Positions 50,733 to 63,995 of a DNA stretch of 64,000 nt are shown here, piece by piece. Origin of the DNA: Pseudomonas fluorescens (GTDB taxonomy: Bacteria; Pseudomonadota; Gammaproteobacteria; Pseudomonadales; Pseudomonadaceae). The DNA is taken from the NCBI RefSeq assembly GCF_000968015.1, contig NZ_LACH01000002.1:209255-273254 (forward strand), given 5' to 3'. Position numbers and translations under genes: made by a program. How positions within the stretch are numbered: the first letter of the stretch is position 1; the number at the start of each line of letters is the position of its first letter. The notes beneath the pieces were generated by a model. It was not told the DNA's origin. It saw only the letters and a program-made list of their open reading frames with translations, and did no database searches.

Positions 50733-53003
50733 ATGTTAAACCGCGAGCTCGAAGTCACCCTCAATCTTGCCTTCAAGGAGGCCCGATCGAAGCGTCATGA
50801 ATTCATGACCGTCGAACACCTCCTGCTGGCCCTATTGGACAATGAGGCTGCCGCCACCGTTTTGCGTGCCTGCGGCGCAAACCTCGACAAACTCAAGCAC
50901 GATCTGCAGGAGTTCATCGACTCCACCACGCCATTGATCCCCGTTCATGACGAGGATCGTGAGACCCAGCCAACCCTGGGCTTCCAGCGTGTTCTGCAAC
51001 GTGCTGTCTTTCACGTACAGAGCTCGGGCAAACGCGAAGTGACTGGCGCCAACGTACTGGTCGCGATCTTCAGTGAGCAAGAGAGTCAGGCCGTGTTCCT
51101 GCTGAAACAGCAGAGCGTTGCGCGCATTGATGTCGTCAACTACATCGCACACGGCATTTCCAAAGTGCCGGGGCATGGCGATCACTCTGAAGGTGAGCAA
51201 GATATGCAGGACGACGAGGGCGGTGAGTCTTCTTCTTCAGGCAATCCTCTGGATGCTTATGCCAGCAACCTCAACGAACTCGCGCGTCAGGGTCGAATCG
51301 ATCCATTGGTAGGCCGTGAGCTGGAAGTCGAGCGCGTTGCGCAGATCCTGGCGCGTCGTCGCAAAAACAATCCGCTGTTGGTGGGCGAGGCGGGCGTGGG
51401 TAAAACCGCGATTGCCGAAGGCCTGGCCAAACGCATTGTCGACAACCAGGTGCCGGACCTGCTGGCCAACAGCGTGGTGTATTCCCTCGATCTGGGGGCC
51501 TTGCTGGCCGGGACCAAATACCGCGGCGATTTCGAGAAGCGCTTCAAGGCGTTGCTCAATGAGCTGAAAAAACGTCCGCAGGCGATCCTGTTCATCGACG
51601 AAATTCACACCATCATTGGTGCGGGTGCCGCGTCCGGTGGGGTCATGGATGCCTCGAACCTGCTCAAGCCGCTGCTGTCGTCGGGTGATATCCGTTGCAT
51701 CGGTTCGACCACGTTCCAGGAATTCCGCGGGATCTTCGAGAAGGACCGTGCGTTGGCTCGGCGCTTCCAGAAGGTCGATGTGTCGGAACCTTCAGTGGAA
51801 GACACCATTGGCATCCTGCGCGGCCTGAAAGGTCGTTTCGAAGCGCACCACAACATCGAATACAGCGATGAAGCGTTGCGTGCAGCGGCCGAACTGGCCT
51901 CGCGTTACATCAATGACCGGCACATGCCGGACAAAGCCATCGACGTCATCGACGAGGCGGGCGCCTACCAGCGTCTGCAGCCAATCGAGAAGCGCGTGAA
52001 ACGCATCGAAGTGCCTCAGGTCGAGGACATCGTCGCGAAAATCGCGCGGATTCCGCCTAAGCACGTCACCAGCTCCGACAAAGAGCTGCTGCGTAACCTT
52101 GAGCGTGACCTGAAGCTGACGGTATTTGGCCAGGATGCCGCGATCGACTCGCTGTCGACCGCGATCAAACTGTCCCGTGCCGGCCTCAAGTCGCCTGACA
52201 AGCCTGTCGGTTCGTTCCTGTTCGCAGGGCCTACCGGTGTCGGTAAAACCGAAGCGGCACGTCAGCTGGCCAAGGCGTTGGGCATCGAGCTGGTTCGCTT
52301 CGACATGTCCGAGTACATGGAGCGCCACACCGTATCGCGTCTGATCGGTGCGCCTCCAGGCTATGTCGGGTTCGATCAGGGCGGTCTGCTGACCGAAGCC
52401 ATCACCAAGCAGCCTCACTGCGTGCTGTTGCTCGATGAGATCGAGAAGGCGCATCCGGAAGTCTTCAACCTGCTGCTGCAGGTCATGGACCACGGTACGC
52501 TGACCGATAACAACGGGCGCAAGGCGGACTTCCGTAACGTGATCGTCATCATGACGACCAACGCCGGTGCCGAAACAGCGGCTCGCGCTTCGATCGGTTT
52601 CACCCATCAGGACCACTCGTCCGATGCGATGGAAGTGATCAAGAAGAGCTTCACGCCAGAGTTCCGCAACCGTCTGGACACCATTATCCAGTTTGGTCGC
52701 CTCAGCCATGAGGTCATCAAAAGTGTGGTGGACAAGTTCCTTACCGAGCTTCAGGCGCAGCTGGAAGACAAGCGCGTGCAGCTGGAAGTGACGGATGCGG
52801 CGCGCGGCTGGCTGGCAGTGGGAGGCTACGACACGGCAATGGGCGCTCGTCCAATGGCGCGTTTGATCCAGGACAAGATCAAGCGTCCGCTGGCGGAAGA
52901 GATTCTCTTTGGCGAACTGGCCGACCATGGTGGTGTGGTTCACATCGATCTCAAGGACGGCGAGCTGACCTTCGACTTCGAGACCACGGCTGAAATGGCC
53001 TGA
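50733..53003 (+). CDS. clpA: ATP-dependent Clp protease ATP-binding subunit ClpA
   Basis: ClpA, 756 residues, a hexameric unfoldase that feeds ClpP. The N-domain (1-145) binds ClpS. AAA-1 has Walker A GEAGVGKT at 218-225, AAA-2 has GPTGVGKT at 499-506, with DEIHTIIGAG and LLLDEIEKAHPEVFN as Walker B segments. The IG(F/L) loop for ClpP reads ARASIGF near residue 627. It is followed by a strong terminator. Confidence 0.97.
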   Translation: MLNRELEVTLNLAFKEARSKRHEFMTVEHLLLALLDNEAAATVLRACGANLDKLKHDLQEFIDSTTPLIPVHDEDRETQPTLGFQRVLQRAVFHVQSSGKREVTGANVLVAIFSEQESQAVFLLKQQSVARIDVVNYIAHGISKVPGHGDHSEGEQDMQDDEGGESSSSGNPLDAYASNLNELARQGRIDPLVGRELEVERVAQILARRRKNNPLLVGEAGVGKTAIAEGLAKRIVDNQVPDLLANSVVYSLDLGALLAGTKYRGDFEKRFKALLNELKKRPQAILFIDEIHTIIGAGAASGGVMDASNLLKPLLSSGDIRCIGSTTFQEFRGIFEKDRALARRFQKVDVSEPSVEDTIGILRGLKGRFEAHHNIEYSDEALRAAAELASRYINDRHMPDKAIDVIDEAGAYQRLQPIEKRVKRIEVPQVEDIVAKIARIPPKHVTSSDKELLRNLERDLKLTVFGQDAAIDSLSTAIKLSRAGLKSPDKPVGSFLFAGPTGVGKTEAARQLAKALGIELVRFDMSEYMERHTVSRLIGAPPGYVGFDQGGLLTEAITKQPHCVLLLDEIEKAHPEVFNLLLQVMDHGTLTDNNGRKADFRNVIVIMTTNAGAETAARASIGFTHQDHSSDAMEVIKKSFTPEFRNRLDTIIQFGRLSHEVIKSVVDKFLTELQAQLEDKRVQLEVTDAARGWLAVGGYDTAMGARPMARLIQDKIKRPLAEEILFGELADHGGVVHIDLKDGELTFDFETTAEMA

Positions 53004-53021
53004 CAGTTATCGCAAGAAAGC

Positions 53022-53047
53022 AAAAGGCGCCGAAAGGCGCCTTTTTG
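53022..53047 (+). terminator. Rho-independent terminator of clpS-clpA
   Basis: AAAAGGCGCC, loop GAAA, GGCGCCTTTTT; perfect stem about 20 bp after clpA. Confidence 0.92.
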
Positions 53048-53075
53048 CTGTCTGGAGGTTTGTACCCCGTCCCCC

Positions 53076-53180
53076 TGTGGGAGCGAGCTTGCTCGCGATG
53101 ACGGCAGCACATTCGATATCGATGCAAGCTGATCCACCGCTATCGTCGGAACGCCGCCCGGAGCAAGCTCGCTCCCACAG
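53076..53180. repeat. REPIN, variant with inserted GC-rich segment
   Basis: Left REP is standard (CTGTGGGAGCGAGCTTGCTC). In the right REP the expected ATCGCGAGCAAG is replaced by ATCGTCGGAACGCCGCCCGG followed by AGCAAG. The same insertion occurs, in the other arm, in the element at 59461-59566. Confidence 0.8.
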
Positions 53181-53216
53181 GTGATCATTGTTGCTGCAGG
53201 TAAATCACGCAGACAC

Positions 53217-53245
53217 AAAAACGCCCGGCATAAACCGGGCGTTTT
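53217..53245 (-). terminator. Rho-independent terminator of infA
   Basis: Minus strand AAAACGCCCGG, loop TTTATG, CCGGGCGTTTTT; 13 bp after infA. Confidence 0.9.
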
Positions 53246-53257
53246 GTATTGACTTGA

Positions 53258-53476
53258 TTAGCGAGCGCGGTAAGTGATGCGCCCTTTGCTCAAGTCATAG
53301 GGCGTCAGCTCGACGCGCACTTTGTCGCCGGTAAGAATACGAATGTAGTTCTTGCGCATCTTGCCGGAGATATGCGCGGTTACGACGTGCCCATTTTCCA
53401 ACTCCACACGAAACATGGTGTTGGGCAGGGTGTCGACGACAGTGCCTTCCATTTCGAAGCTGTCTTCTTTCGACAT
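53258..53476 (-). CDS. infA: Translation initiation factor IF-1
   Basis: IF-1, 72 residues, a single OB-fold that binds the ribosomal A site during initiation. [20 protein letters not shown] and GRITYRAR are near-invariant ends of the family. The frame opens 22 codons earlier, but this start gives exact family length. It has its own terminator and stands apart from the bpt-aat genes. Confidence 0.97.
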
Positions 53477-53587
53477 GCAGTAAAGCCCTCGGTGTCCAAT
53501 GAATGGCCCGGTGCAACTGCGCCAGGCAAAAGCGGCGTGCATTGTGCCCGAAAAATGGGGTTTAAGCCAAGGGGTTTACGGCTTGCT

Positions 53588-54295
53588 CTAGTTCAGGATG
53601 ACCCAGCGCTGATTAATCAGCAGTTCGATAGGGCGATATTGAGTCTTGTAGCTCATCTTTTTGCAGTTTTTGATCCAGTAGCCCAGATAGACGGCTTCCA
53701 GCCCCAGACGCTGAGCCTCGGCGATTTGCCAGAGAATCGCATACCGCCCCAGGCTGCGGCGTTCTTCAGTGGGCTCGTAGAAGGTGTAGACCGCCGACAG
53801 ACCGTTCGGCAGCAAGTCGGTGACGGCCACCGCCACCAGTCGTCCTTCGAGGCGGAATTCGTAGAATCGGGAAAACGGCAGGTCACGAACCAGGAATGTC
53901 GCAAACTGATCGCGACTCGGCGGGTACATATCGCCATCGGCGTGACGCTGTTCGATATAGCGCTGATAAAGGTCGAAATACTCTTCGCTGAATTGCGGTC
54001 TGGCAGGGCGCACCTGCAGGTCGACATTTCGTTTGAAGATGCGTTTCTGCTGGCGGTTGGGCGAAAATTGCGCCACAGGGATGCGCGCCGGTACGCACGC
54101 ATTGCAATTCTGGCAATGAGGCCGGTAAAGATGATCGCCGCTACGACGGAAACCCATTTCAGACAGGTCTGCATAGACATGCACATCCATGGGCTGACTA
54201 GGGTCGAGGAACAAGGTCGTGGCCTGCTCCTCGGGCAGATAACTGCAAGAGTGGGGCTGAGTGGCATAAAACTTCAAACGCGCCAACTCGGTCAT
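53588..54295 (-). CDS. bpt: Aspartate/glutamate leucyltransferase (Bpt), formerly arginyltransferase
   Basis: A 235-residue ATE-like transferase. The N-terminal cysteine-bearing segment [20 protein letters not shown] and [14 protein letters not shown] are typical, as is [20 protein letters not shown]. The bacterial Bpt subgroup moves leucine from Leu-tRNA to proteins with N-terminal Asp or Glu, making them ClpS/ClpAP substrates. GAGGG stands 6 bp before the ATG. Lies 58 bp after aat. Confidence 0.94.
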   Translation of the reverse strand: MTELARLKFYATQPHSCSYLPEEQATTLFLDPSQPMDVHVYADLSEMGFRRSGDHLYRPHCQNCNACVPARIPVAQFSPNRQQKRIFKRNVDLQVRPARPQFSEEYFDLYQRYIEQRHADGDMYPPSRDQFATFLVRDLPFSRFYEFRLEGRLVAVAVTDLLPNGLSAVYTFYEPTEERRSLGRYAILWQIAEAQRLGLEAVYLGYWIKNCKKMSYKTQYRPIELLINQRWVILN

Positions 54296-54352
54296 GATCA
54301 ACCCTCGGAATAAGGTTTTGAATTAAGTGTAAGCCACACGCGCCAAAGTCGC

Positions 54353-55033
54353 TCAGCAAACCCAGAATGCGAGGCTGGGGTGATCCAAATGCCGCGCAAG
54401 GTAGTCGGCAAACTCGCGGCGAGGAATCGCTCGGGCGCCGAGGCTGTGCAGATGGTCGGTCGGCATCTGGCAGTCGATCAGCACAAAGCCTGAGTCTTTC
54501 AGATGTCGGACCAGTGTGGCAAAGCCATATTTAGAGGCGTTGTCGGCGCGACTGAACATGGACTCGCCGAAAAACAGCTGACCCATCGCCAGGCCATAGA
54601 GCCCGCCTACCAGCTCACCCTGGTCCCAGACTTCTACCGAATGGGCGTAGCCACGCCTGTGCAGATCGAGGTAGGCGTTCTGCATGGCTTCCGTGATCCA
54701 GGTACCGTCGGCGTAATCCCGTGGCGCCGCGCAAGCGCGGATGACTGCGGCAAAATCCTGATCAAAGGTCACTTGATAGCGTTGCTGGCGCAGCAGTTTG
54801 TTCAGGCTGCGCGAGACATGCAGTTCGTCGGGAAACAGTACGGTGCGTGGATCCGGCGACCACCAGAGAATCGGCTGGCCTTCCGAGAACCACGGAAAAC
54901 AGCCGTGGCGATAGGCCTGAATCAGACGATCGGCGGACAGATCGCCGCCCGCGGCCAACAGCCCGTTGGGATCGCGCATGGCTTTTTCCAGGGGCGGGAA
55001 GGTCAGGGTGTTGCGTTGTAACCAAGTCAGCAT
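54353..55033 (-). CDS. aat: Leucyl/phenylalanyl-tRNA-protein transferase
   Basis: Aat, 226 residues, adds Leu or Phe to proteins with N-terminal Arg or Lys, marking them for ClpS-ClpAP. [26 protein letters not shown] and [20 protein letters not shown] are conserved blocks of the GNAT-like fold. The frame is open far upstream (55330), but the family start [14 protein letters not shown] is at 55033. No strong Shine-Dalgarno site. It lies between trxB and bpt on the same strand. Confidence 0.95.
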   Translation of the reverse strand: MLTWLQRNTLTFPPLEKAMRDPNGLLAAGGDLSADRLIQAYRHGCFPWFSEGQPILWWSPDPRTVLFPDELHVSRSLNKLLRQQRYQVTFDQDFAAVIRACAAPRDYADGTWITEAMQNAYLDLHRRGYAHSVEVWDQGELVGGLYGLAMGQLFFGESMFSRADNASKYGFATLVRHLKDSGFVLIDCQMPTDHLHSLGARAIPRREFADYLARHLDHPSLAFWVC

Positions 55034-55097
55034 GGCATCCGGGCTTGCAGAAGGGGAGGGCAGTGGTGGGCGGGTAGGCCCACCGTGAAGTGTGCCG

Positions 55098-56352
<1,255 letters not shown>

Positions 56353-58755
56353 TTGAAGAAATCCACCGCAGCACCAAAAACAGTCGTTCCGCTCTGGCGC
56401 CAGCAATTGCACTACCGGCTCAAGGAAGGTGCATTGATCGCCATCGGCGGCTTGTGCCTGTTCCTGATGATGGCCTTGTTGACCTACGGCAAGGACGATC
56501 CGGGCTGGAGCCATAACAGCAAGATCGAAGATGTGCAGAACTTCGGCGGACCGGTCGGCTCCTACAGCGCCGATATCCTGTTCATGGTGTTGGGTTACTT
56601 CGCCTACATCTTCCCGCTGTTGCTGGCGATCAAGGCCTATCAAATCTTTCGCCAACGCCACGAGCAGTGGGAGTGGAGCGGCTGGCTGTTCTCCTGGCGC
56701 CTGATTGGCCTGGTGTTCCTGGTGCTGTCGGGCGCGGCCCTGGCCCATATCCATTTCCACGCCGCGACCGGTCTGCCGGCCGGCGCTGGTGGCGCTTTAG
56801 GCGAAAGCCTTGGCGATCTGGCCCGGAACGCGCTGAATATCCAGGGCAGTACGCTGTTGTTCATCGCGTTGTTCCTGTTTGGCCTGACGGTGTTCACCGA
56901 CCTGTCGTGGTTCAAGGTGATGGACCTCACTGGCAAGATCACCCTCGACCTGTTCGAATTGTTCCAGGGCGCGGCCAATCGCTGGTGGGCGGCCCGTGTC
57001 GAGCGCAAACAATTGGTTGCTCAATTGCGTGAAGTCGACGACCGCGTCCACGACGTGGTGGCGCCGACCGTCACCGACAAACGCGAGCAGGCCAAGGTCA
57101 AGGAACGCCTGATCGAGCGCGAGCAAGCCCTGAGCAAACACATGTCGGACCGCGAGAAGCAGGTGCCGCCGGTGATTGCCCCAGCGCCGCCCAAGCCAGC
57201 GGCGCCCAGCAAGCGCGTGGAAAAAGAGAAACAGGCGCCGTTGTTCGTCGACAGCGCCGTCGAAGGCACCTTGCCGCCGATCTCGATTCTCGACCCGGCA
57301 GAAAAGAAACAACTCAATTACTCGCCTGAATCCCTGGCTGCGGTTGGCCACTTGCTGGAAATCAAGCTCAAGGAATTCGGCGTCGAAGTCTCGGTGGATT
57401 CGATTCACCCGGGCCCGGTGATTACCCGTTACGAAATCCAGCCAGCGGCCGGCGTCAAGGTCAGCCGTATCTCCAACCTGGCAAAAGACCTGGCACGTTC
57501 CCTGGCCGTGACCAGCGTGCGCGTGGTGGAAGTGATTCCGGGCAAGACCACTGTCGGTATCGAGATTCCTAACGAAGACCGCCAGATCGTGCGCTTCTCC
57601 GAAGTGCTGTCGACCCCCGAGTACGACAACTTCAAGTCACCGGTTACTTTGGCCCTGGGTCACGACATTGGTGGCAAGCCGGTCATCACCGACCTCGCGA
57701 AGATGCCTCACTTGCTGGTAGCCGGTACGACCGGTTCCGGTAAATCGGTGGGCGTGAACGCGATGATCCTGTCGATCCTGTTCAAGTCCGGCCCGGAAGA
57801 CGCCAAGCTGATCATGATCGACCCGAAAATGCTTGAGCTGTCGATCTACGAAGGCATTCCGCACCTGTTGTGCCCGGTCGTGACCGACATGAAGGACGCC
57901 GCCAACGCCCTGCGCTGGAGCGTGGCGGAGATGGAGCGTCGCTACAAACTGATGGCGAAAATGGGCGTGCGTAACCTGTCGGGCTTCAATGCCAAGGTCA
58001 AGGAAGCCCAGGACGCCGGTACACCGTTGACCGATCCGTTGTACAAGCGCGAAAGCATTCACGACGAAGCGCCGCTGCTGACCAAGCTGCCGACGATTGT
58101 CGTGGTGGTGGACGAATTCGCCGACATGATGATGATCGTCGGCAAGAAGGTTGAAGAACTGATCGCCCGTATCGCCCAGAAGGCGCGTGCTGCCGGTATC
58201 CACTTGATTCTCGCGACCCAGCGTCCGTCGGTTGATGTGATCACCGGTCTGATCAAGGCCAACATTCCGACGCGTATGGCGTTCCAGGTGTCGAGCAAGA
58301 TCGACTCCCGGACCATCATCGACCAGGGCGGCGCCGAACAACTGTTGGGCCACGGTGACATGCTCTACATGCCGCCGGGCACCAGTCTGCCGATTCGTGT
58401 CCACGGTGCCTTCGTGTCCGATGACGAGGTTCACCGGGTGGTCGAAGCCTGGAAACTGCGCGGCGCGCCGGAGTACAACGACGAGATTCTCGCCGGTGTC
58501 GAAGAGCCGGGTAGCGGCTTTGAAGGCGGCAGCGGCGGTGACGAAGACAGTGAATCCGATGCGCTCTACGACGAAGCGGTGCAGTTCGTACTGGAAAGCC
58601 GTCGTGCGTCCATCTCTGCGGTTCAGCGCAAGCTGAAAATCGGCTACAACCGCGCCGCGCGCATGATCGAAGCCATGGAAATGGCCGGGGTCGTGACGTC
58701 CATGAACACCAACGGTTCGCGTGAAGTCCTGGCTCCGGGCCCGGTACGCGACTGA
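56353..58755 (+). CDS. ftsK: DNA translocase FtsK
   Basis: FtsK, 800 residues, links division to chromosome segregation. Four N-terminal membrane helices (about residues 25-185) anchor it at the septum; a charged linker (about 200-300) is short compared with E. coli (1329 residues) but normal for Pseudomonas. The motor has Walker A GTTGSGKS at 458-465 and Walker [13 protein letters not shown]. The C-terminal winged-helix gamma domain (from [20 protein letters not shown]) reads KOPS sequences. The start is TTG at 56353 (KKSTAAPK), with AGGAAAAGAAG upstream. A TTG start fits the low level of this protein. Confidence 0.96.
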   Translation: MKKSTAAPKTVVPLWRQQLHYRLKEGALIAIGGLCLFLMMALLTYGKDDPGWSHNSKIEDVQNFGGPVGSYSADILFMVLGYFAYIFPLLLAIKAYQIFRQRHEQWEWSGWLFSWRLIGLVFLVLSGAALAHIHFHAATGLPAGAGGALGESLGDLARNALNIQGSTLLFIALFLFGLTVFTDLSWFKVMDLTGKITLDLFELFQGAANRWWAARVERKQLVAQLREVDDRVHDVVAPTVTDKREQAKVKERLIEREQALSKHMSDREKQVPPVIAPAPPKPAAPSKRVEKEKQAPLFVDSAVEGTLPPISILDPAEKKQLNYSPESLAAVGHLLEIKLKEFGVEVSVDSIHPGPVITRYEIQPAAGVKVSRISNLAKDLARSLAVTSVRVVEVIPGKTTVGIEIPNEDRQIVRFSEVLSTPEYDNFKSPVTLALGHDIGGKPVITDLAKMPHLLVAGTTGSGKSVGVNAMILSILFKSGPEDAKLIMIDPKMLELSIYEGIPHLLCPVVTDMKDAANALRWSVAEMERRYKLMAKMGVRNLSGFNAKVKEAQDAGTPLTDPLYKRESIHDEAPLLTKLPTIVVVVDEFADMMMIVGKKVEELIARIAQKARAAGIHLILATQRPSVDVITGLIKANIPTRMAFQVSSKIDSRTIIDQGGAEQLLGHGDMLYMPPGTSLPIRVHGAFVSDDEVHRVVEAWKLRGAPEYNDEILAGVEEPGSGFEGGSGGDEDSESDALYDEAVQFVLESRRASISAVQRKLKIGYNRAARMIEAMEMAGVVTSMNTNGSREVLAPGPVRD

Positions 58756-58820
58756 ATTGCTTGAAGCGCGGTGGCGTAATGACGCGCCATCGCACCCCCA
58801 CGAATGTTATGAGGACTCCC

Positions 58821-59444
58821 ATGCGTCTTATCCGCATGCTGTTGCTGCCGGTTTTGGCTTTGACCACGCTCTCGGCCCACGCCGATGACAAGGACGTGGC
58901 ACGTCTGACCCAACTGCTGGAAAAATCCCAGACCCTGACTGCACGTTTCTCCCAGCTGACCCTCGACGGCAGTGGCACCCAGTTGCAGGAAACCGCGGGT
59001 GAAATGTCCTTGCAGCGTCCCGGCTTGTTTTACTGGCACACCAACGCGCCGGCCGAACAAACGATGGTCTCCGACGGCAAGAAGGTGACGTTGTGGGATC
59101 CGGACCTGGAGCAGGCCACTATCAAGAACCTCGATCAGCGCCTGACCCAGACCCCGGCGTTGCTGCTGTCCGGTGACGTGTCCAAGATCAGCCAGAGCTT
59201 CGACATCAGCGCCAAGGAAGCCGGTGGCGTGATCGACTTCACCTTGAAGCCGAAAACCAAGGACACCCTGTTCGACAGCCTGCGCCTGTCGTTCCGTAAC
59301 GGTCTGGTCAATGACATGCAGATGATCGACAGCGTCGGCCAGCGCACCAACATCCTGTTCACCGGCGTGAAGGCCAACGAGCCGATCCCGGCGTCCAAGT
59401 TCAAGTTCGACATCCCCAAGGGTGCCGATGTGATCCAGGAATAA
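58821..59444 (+). CDS. lolA: Outer-membrane lipoprotein carrier protein LolA
   Basis: LolA, 207 residues, carries lipoproteins through the periplasm from LolCDE to LolB. Signal peptide with cleavage after AHA near residue 19 (mature [20 protein letters not shown]). The barrel region contains [20 protein letters not shown] and [25 protein letters not shown] stands before the ATG; the frame is open to 58761 without support. The gene sits between ftsK and rarA, its conserved place. Confidence 0.96.
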   Translation: MRLIRMLLLPVLALTTLSAHADDKDVARLTQLLEKSQTLTARFSQLTLDGSGTQLQETAGEMSLQRPGLFYWHTNAPAEQTMVSDGKKVTLWDPDLEQATIKNLDQRLTQTPALLLSGDVSKISQSFDISAKEAGGVIDFTLKPKTKDTLFDSLRLSFRNGLVNDMQMIDSVGQRTNILFTGVKANEPIPASKFKFDIPKGADVIQE

Positions 59445-59460
59445 AGAGCCACCGCAAAAC

Positions 59461-59566
59461 CTGTAGGAGTGAGCCTGCTCCGGGCGGCGTTCCGACGATA
59501 GCGTCGGGTCAGTCAACATTGATGTTGAATGTAATGCCGTCATCGCGAGCAGGCTCACTCCTACAG
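59461..59566. repeat. REPIN, variant with inserted GC-rich segment
   Basis: CTGTAGGAGTGAGCCTGCTC is followed by CGGGCGGCGTTCCGACGAT instead of GCGAT, then a normal right arm ending CAGGCTCACTCCTACAG. The inserted segment is the complement of the one in the element at 53076-53180. Confidence 0.8.
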
Positions 59567-59607
59567 GAGGCCTGCGGTGTTCAAGTAGTGAGGTTTCGAC
59601 AGCAGTG

Positions 59608-60930
59608 ATGGACCTGTTTCGCAGTGCCCCGATTGCTCAGCCCTTGGCCGCCCGTTTGCGTGCGGCCAATCTGGACGAGTACGTCGGTCAGGAACACGTG
59701 CTCGCTCGCGGCAAGCCTTTGCGCGAAGCCCTGGAGCAGGGTGCCCTGCACTCTATGATTTTCTGGGGGCCGCCGGGTGTGGGGAAAACCACACTGGCGC
59801 GGCTGCTGGCGGAAGTCTCGGATGCGCACTTCGAAACGGTTTCGGCGGTACTGGCCGGCGTGAAGGAAATCCGTCAGGCGGTGGAAATCGCCAAGCAGCA
59901 GGCCGGGCAGTACGGCAAGCGGACCATCCTGTTCGTCGATGAAGTGCATCGCTTCAACAAGTCCCAGCAGGATGCGTTCCTGCCATACGTCGAAGACGGC
60001 ACGCTGATTTTCATCGGCGCAACCACTGAAAACCCCTCGTTTGAACTCAACAACGCGTTGCTCTCCCGGGCCCGCGTCTACGTGCTCAAAAGCCTTGATG
60101 AAGCGGCACTGCGCAAACTGGTGCATCGCGCACTGACCGAAGAGCGTGGCCTGGGCAAGCGGCAACTGACCCTCAGCGATGAAGGCTTCCAGATGCTGCT
60201 GTCGGCCGCCGATGGCGATGGCCGGCGTCTGCTCAACCTGCTGGAAAACGCCTCGGACCTGGCTGAAGACAACAGCGAGATCGGCATCGATCTGCTGCAA
60301 AGCCTGCTCGGTGATACCCGTCGACGTTTCGACAAGGGTGGCGAAGCGTTTTACGACCAGATTTCCGCGCTGCATAAATCGGTGCGCGGCTCCAATCCCG
60401 ACGGTGCACTGTACTGGTTCGCCCGAATGATCGACGGCGGTTGCGATCCGCTGTACCTGGCCCGGCGCGTGGTGCGCATGGCCAGCGAAGACATCGGCAA
60501 CGCCGACCCCCGCGCCCTGAGCTTGTGCCTGGCAGCGTGGGAAGTGCAGGAGCGCCTCGGCAGCCCGGAAGGCGAATTGGCGGTCGCCCAGGCCATCACC
60601 TATCTGGCCTGCGCGCCGAAAAGCAACGCGGTGTACATGGGGTTCAAAGCCGCCATGCGCAGCGCCACCGAACACGGTTCGCTGGAAGTGCCGCTGCACC
60701 TGCGCAACGCGCCGACCAAGCTGATGAAGCAACTGGGTTATGGCGACGAATACCGTTACGCCCACGATGAGCCGGACGCTTACGCCGCTGGCGAAGACTA
60801 TTTCCCGGAAGAACTCGAGCCACAACCGTTCTATCAGCCGGTGCCGCGTGGCCTGGAGCTGAAAATCGGCGAGAAGCTCAATCACCTCGCGCAACTTGAC
60901 CGTCTCAGCCCTCGGCAGCGGAGAAAATAG
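59608..60930 (+). CDS. rarA: Replication-associated recombination protein A (AAA+ ATPase)
   Basis: RarA (MgsA), 440 residues, a clamp-loader-like ATPase acting at stalled forks. Walker A GPPGVGKT at 54-61 ([18 protein letters not shown]), Walker [20 protein letters not shown] and sensor 1 [11 protein letters not shown] are canonical; the MgsA C-terminal tetramer region follows. GTG at 59605 and ATG at 59608 are both in frame; the ATG is taken because the family starts MDLF. Spacing to GAGG is long either way. Confidence 0.95.
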   Translation: MDLFRSAPIAQPLAARLRAANLDEYVGQEHVLARGKPLREALEQGALHSMIFWGPPGVGKTTLARLLAEVSDAHFETVSAVLAGVKEIRQAVEIAKQQAGQYGKRTILFVDEVHRFNKSQQDAFLPYVEDGTLIFIGATTENPSFELNNALLSRARVYVLKSLDEAALRKLVHRALTEERGLGKRQLTLSDEGFQMLLSAADGDGRRLLNLLENASDLAEDNSEIGIDLLQSLLGDTRRRFDKGGEAFYDQISALHKSVRGSNPDGALYWFARMIDGGCDPLYLARRVVRMASEDIGNADPRALSLCLAAWEVQERLGSPEGELAVAQAITYLACAPKSNAVYMGFKAAMRSATEHGSLEVPLHLRNAPTKLMKQLGYGDEYRYAHDEPDAYAAGEDYFPEELEPQPFYQPVPRGLELKIGEKLNHLAQLDRLSPRQRRK

Positions 60931-61304
60931 TGATCCCTTTGATCGTTGCCGTTTCTGTGGGCGGTATCGCCGGAACGCTTTTACGCTTTGCCACGGGTAA
61001 CTGGATCAACGCTAATTGGCCGCGGCACTTCTATACCGCGACGCTGGCCGTTAATATCGTCGGCTGTCTGCTGATCGGCGTTCTATACGGTCTGTTTTTA
61101 GTACGCCCGGAGGTGCCGATTGAGGTGCGTGCCGGGTTGATGGTCGGCTTCCTCGGGGGGCTGACGACTTTTTCATCTTTTTCACTGGATACGGTGCGTC
61201 TGCTGGAAACCGGGCAAATACCGCTGGCTTTTGTCTATGCTGCCATCAGCGTATTCGGCGGGCTGCTCGCTACCTGGGCTGGCCTGTCCTTGACCAAACT
61301 TTGA
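60930..61304 (+). CDS. crcB: Fluoride-specific ion channel CrcB/Fluc
   Basis: CrcB, 124 residues, four transmembrane helices; dual-topology dimers export fluoride. The family core [27 protein letters not shown] and [20 protein letters not shown] (channel Phe residues and central Na+ site) is intact. It starts with GTG at 60930, sharing its G with the last base of the rarA TAG stop, and GGAG lies 7 bp upstream, so the two are coupled. No fluoride riboswitch can fit here. Confidence 0.94.
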   Translation: MIPLIVAVSVGGIAGTLLRFATGNWINANWPRHFYTATLAVNIVGCLLIGVLYGLFLVRPEVPIEVRAGLMVGFLGGLTTFSSFSLDTVRLLETGQIPLAFVYAAISVFGGLLATWAGLSLTKL

Positions 61305-61307
61305 TAA

Positions 61308-62600
<1,293 letters not shown>

Positions 62601-63995
62601 ATGGACTATCTGCCGCTGTTCCATAACCTTCGCGGCAGTCGTGTCTTGGTCGTCGGCGGGGGGGAGATTGCCTTGCGCAAATCCCGCCTGCTGGCCGAAG
62701 CCGGTGCGCTGCTGCGGGTGGTCGCACCTGAAATCGAACCGCAACTGCGCGAACTGGTTGCCGGCAGTGGTGGTGAGTGTCTGGTGCGAGGCTACGTTGA
62801 GTCGGACCTGGACGGTTGCGGGCTGATCATCGCCGCCACCGACGACGAACCGCTGAACGCACAAGTCTCCGCCGATGCCCATCGGCGTTGTGTGCCGGTC
62901 AATGTGGTGGACGCGCCAGCCTTGTGCAGCGTGATCTTCCCGGCGATCGTCGACCGTTCTCCTTTGATCGTAGCGGTCTCCAGCGGCGGCGACGCGCCAG
63001 TGCTGGCGCGGTTGATCCGCGCCAAACTGGAAACCTGGATTCCTTCCACCTACGGTCAACTGGCCGGCCTGGCGGCGCGTTTTCGCAGTCAGGTCAAACA
63101 CCTGTTCCCGGATGTGCAGCAGCGTCGGGCGTTTTGGGAAGACGTGTTCCAGGGCCCGATTGCCGACCGGCAACTGGCCGGGCAGGGCGCCGAAGCCGAG
63201 CGCCTGATGCTGGCGAAAATTGCCGGTGAAGCGCCGAATGCAACGGGCGAAGTCTATTTGGTGGGCGCCGGGCCGGGTGATCCCGACCTGCTGACCTTCC
63301 GTGCGTTGCGTCTGATGCAGCAAGCCGATGTGGTGCTGTATGACCGCTTGGTGGCGCCGGCGATTCTGGATTTGTGCCGTCGCGATGCCGAGCGGATTTA
63401 CGTCGGCAAGCGTCGCTCCGATCACGCCGTGCCTCAGGATCAGATCAACCAGCAATTGGTGGATTTGGCCAAGCAAGGCAAGCGGGTCGTGCGGTTGAAG
63501 GGCGGTGATCCGTTCATCTTCGGTCGCGGCGGTGAAGAGATCGAAGAGCTGGCGGCCCATGGCATCCCGTTCCAGGTGGTGCCGGGTATCACGGCCGCCA
63601 GCGGTTGCGCGGCGTATGCCGGGATTCCGCTGACTCACCGTGATTACGCGCAGTCTGTGCGTTTTGTCACCGGGCACCTGAAGGACGGCTCCACCGATTT
63701 GCCGTGGGCCGACCTGGTCGCGCCGGCGCAAACCCTGGTGTTTTACATGGGGTTGGTGGGTTTGCCGATCATCTGCGAGCAGTTGATCAAGCACGGTCGC
63801 GCAGCGGATACGCCAGCGGCGTTGATCCAGCAGGGCACCACGGTCAATCAGCGGGTGTTTACCGGCACGTTGGCCGATTTGCCAAGCCTGGTGGCGGAGC
63901 ATGAAGTGCATGCGCCGACACTGGTGATCGTTGGGGAAGTGGTGCAATTGCGCGAGAAACTGGCGTGGTTCGAGGGCGCTCAGGCACAAGTCTGA
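62601..63995 (+). CDS. cysG: Siroheme synthase CysG (trifunctional)
   Basis: CysG, 464 residues, makes siroheme for sulfite and nitrite reductases. The N-terminal CysG-B half (1-205) has the NAD site [17 protein letters not shown] and the [16 protein letters not shown] segment with the catalytic serine region for dehydrogenation and iron insertion. The C-terminal CysG-A half (from about 215) is a uroporphyrinogen III methyltransferase: [43 protein letters not shown] and [20 protein letters not shown]. The ATG directly follows the serS stop, so the genes are coupled. The stop lies 5 bp inside the window end. Confidence 0.97.
   Translation: MDYLPLFHNLRGSRVLVVGGGEIALRKSRLLAEAGALLRVVAPEIEPQLRELVAGSGGECLVRGYVESDLDGCGLIIAATDDEPLNAQVSADAHRRCVPVNVVDAPALCSVIFPAIVDRSPLIVAVSSGGDAPVLARLIRAKLETWIPSTYGQLAGLAARFRSQVKHLFPDVQQRRAFWEDVFQGPIADRQLAGQGAEAERLMLAKIAGEAPNATGEVYLVGAGPGDPDLLTFRALRLMQQADVVLYDRLVAPAILDLCRRDAERIYVGKRRSDHAVPQDQINQQLVDLAKQGKRVVRLKGGDPFIFGRGGEEIEELAAHGIPFQVVPGITAASGCAAYAGIPLTHRDYAQSVRFVTGHLKDGSTDLPWADLVAPAQTLVFYMGLVGLPIICEQLIKHGRAADTPAALIQQGTTVNQRVFTGTLADLPSLVAEHEVHAPTLVIVGEVVQLREKLAWFEGAQAQV

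Noticed and set aside
60900-60945. Possible fluoride riboswitch before crcB
   Set aside because: crcB shares a base with the rarA stop, so no room for an aptamer exists, and the rarA coding sequence there shows no riboswitch consensus.
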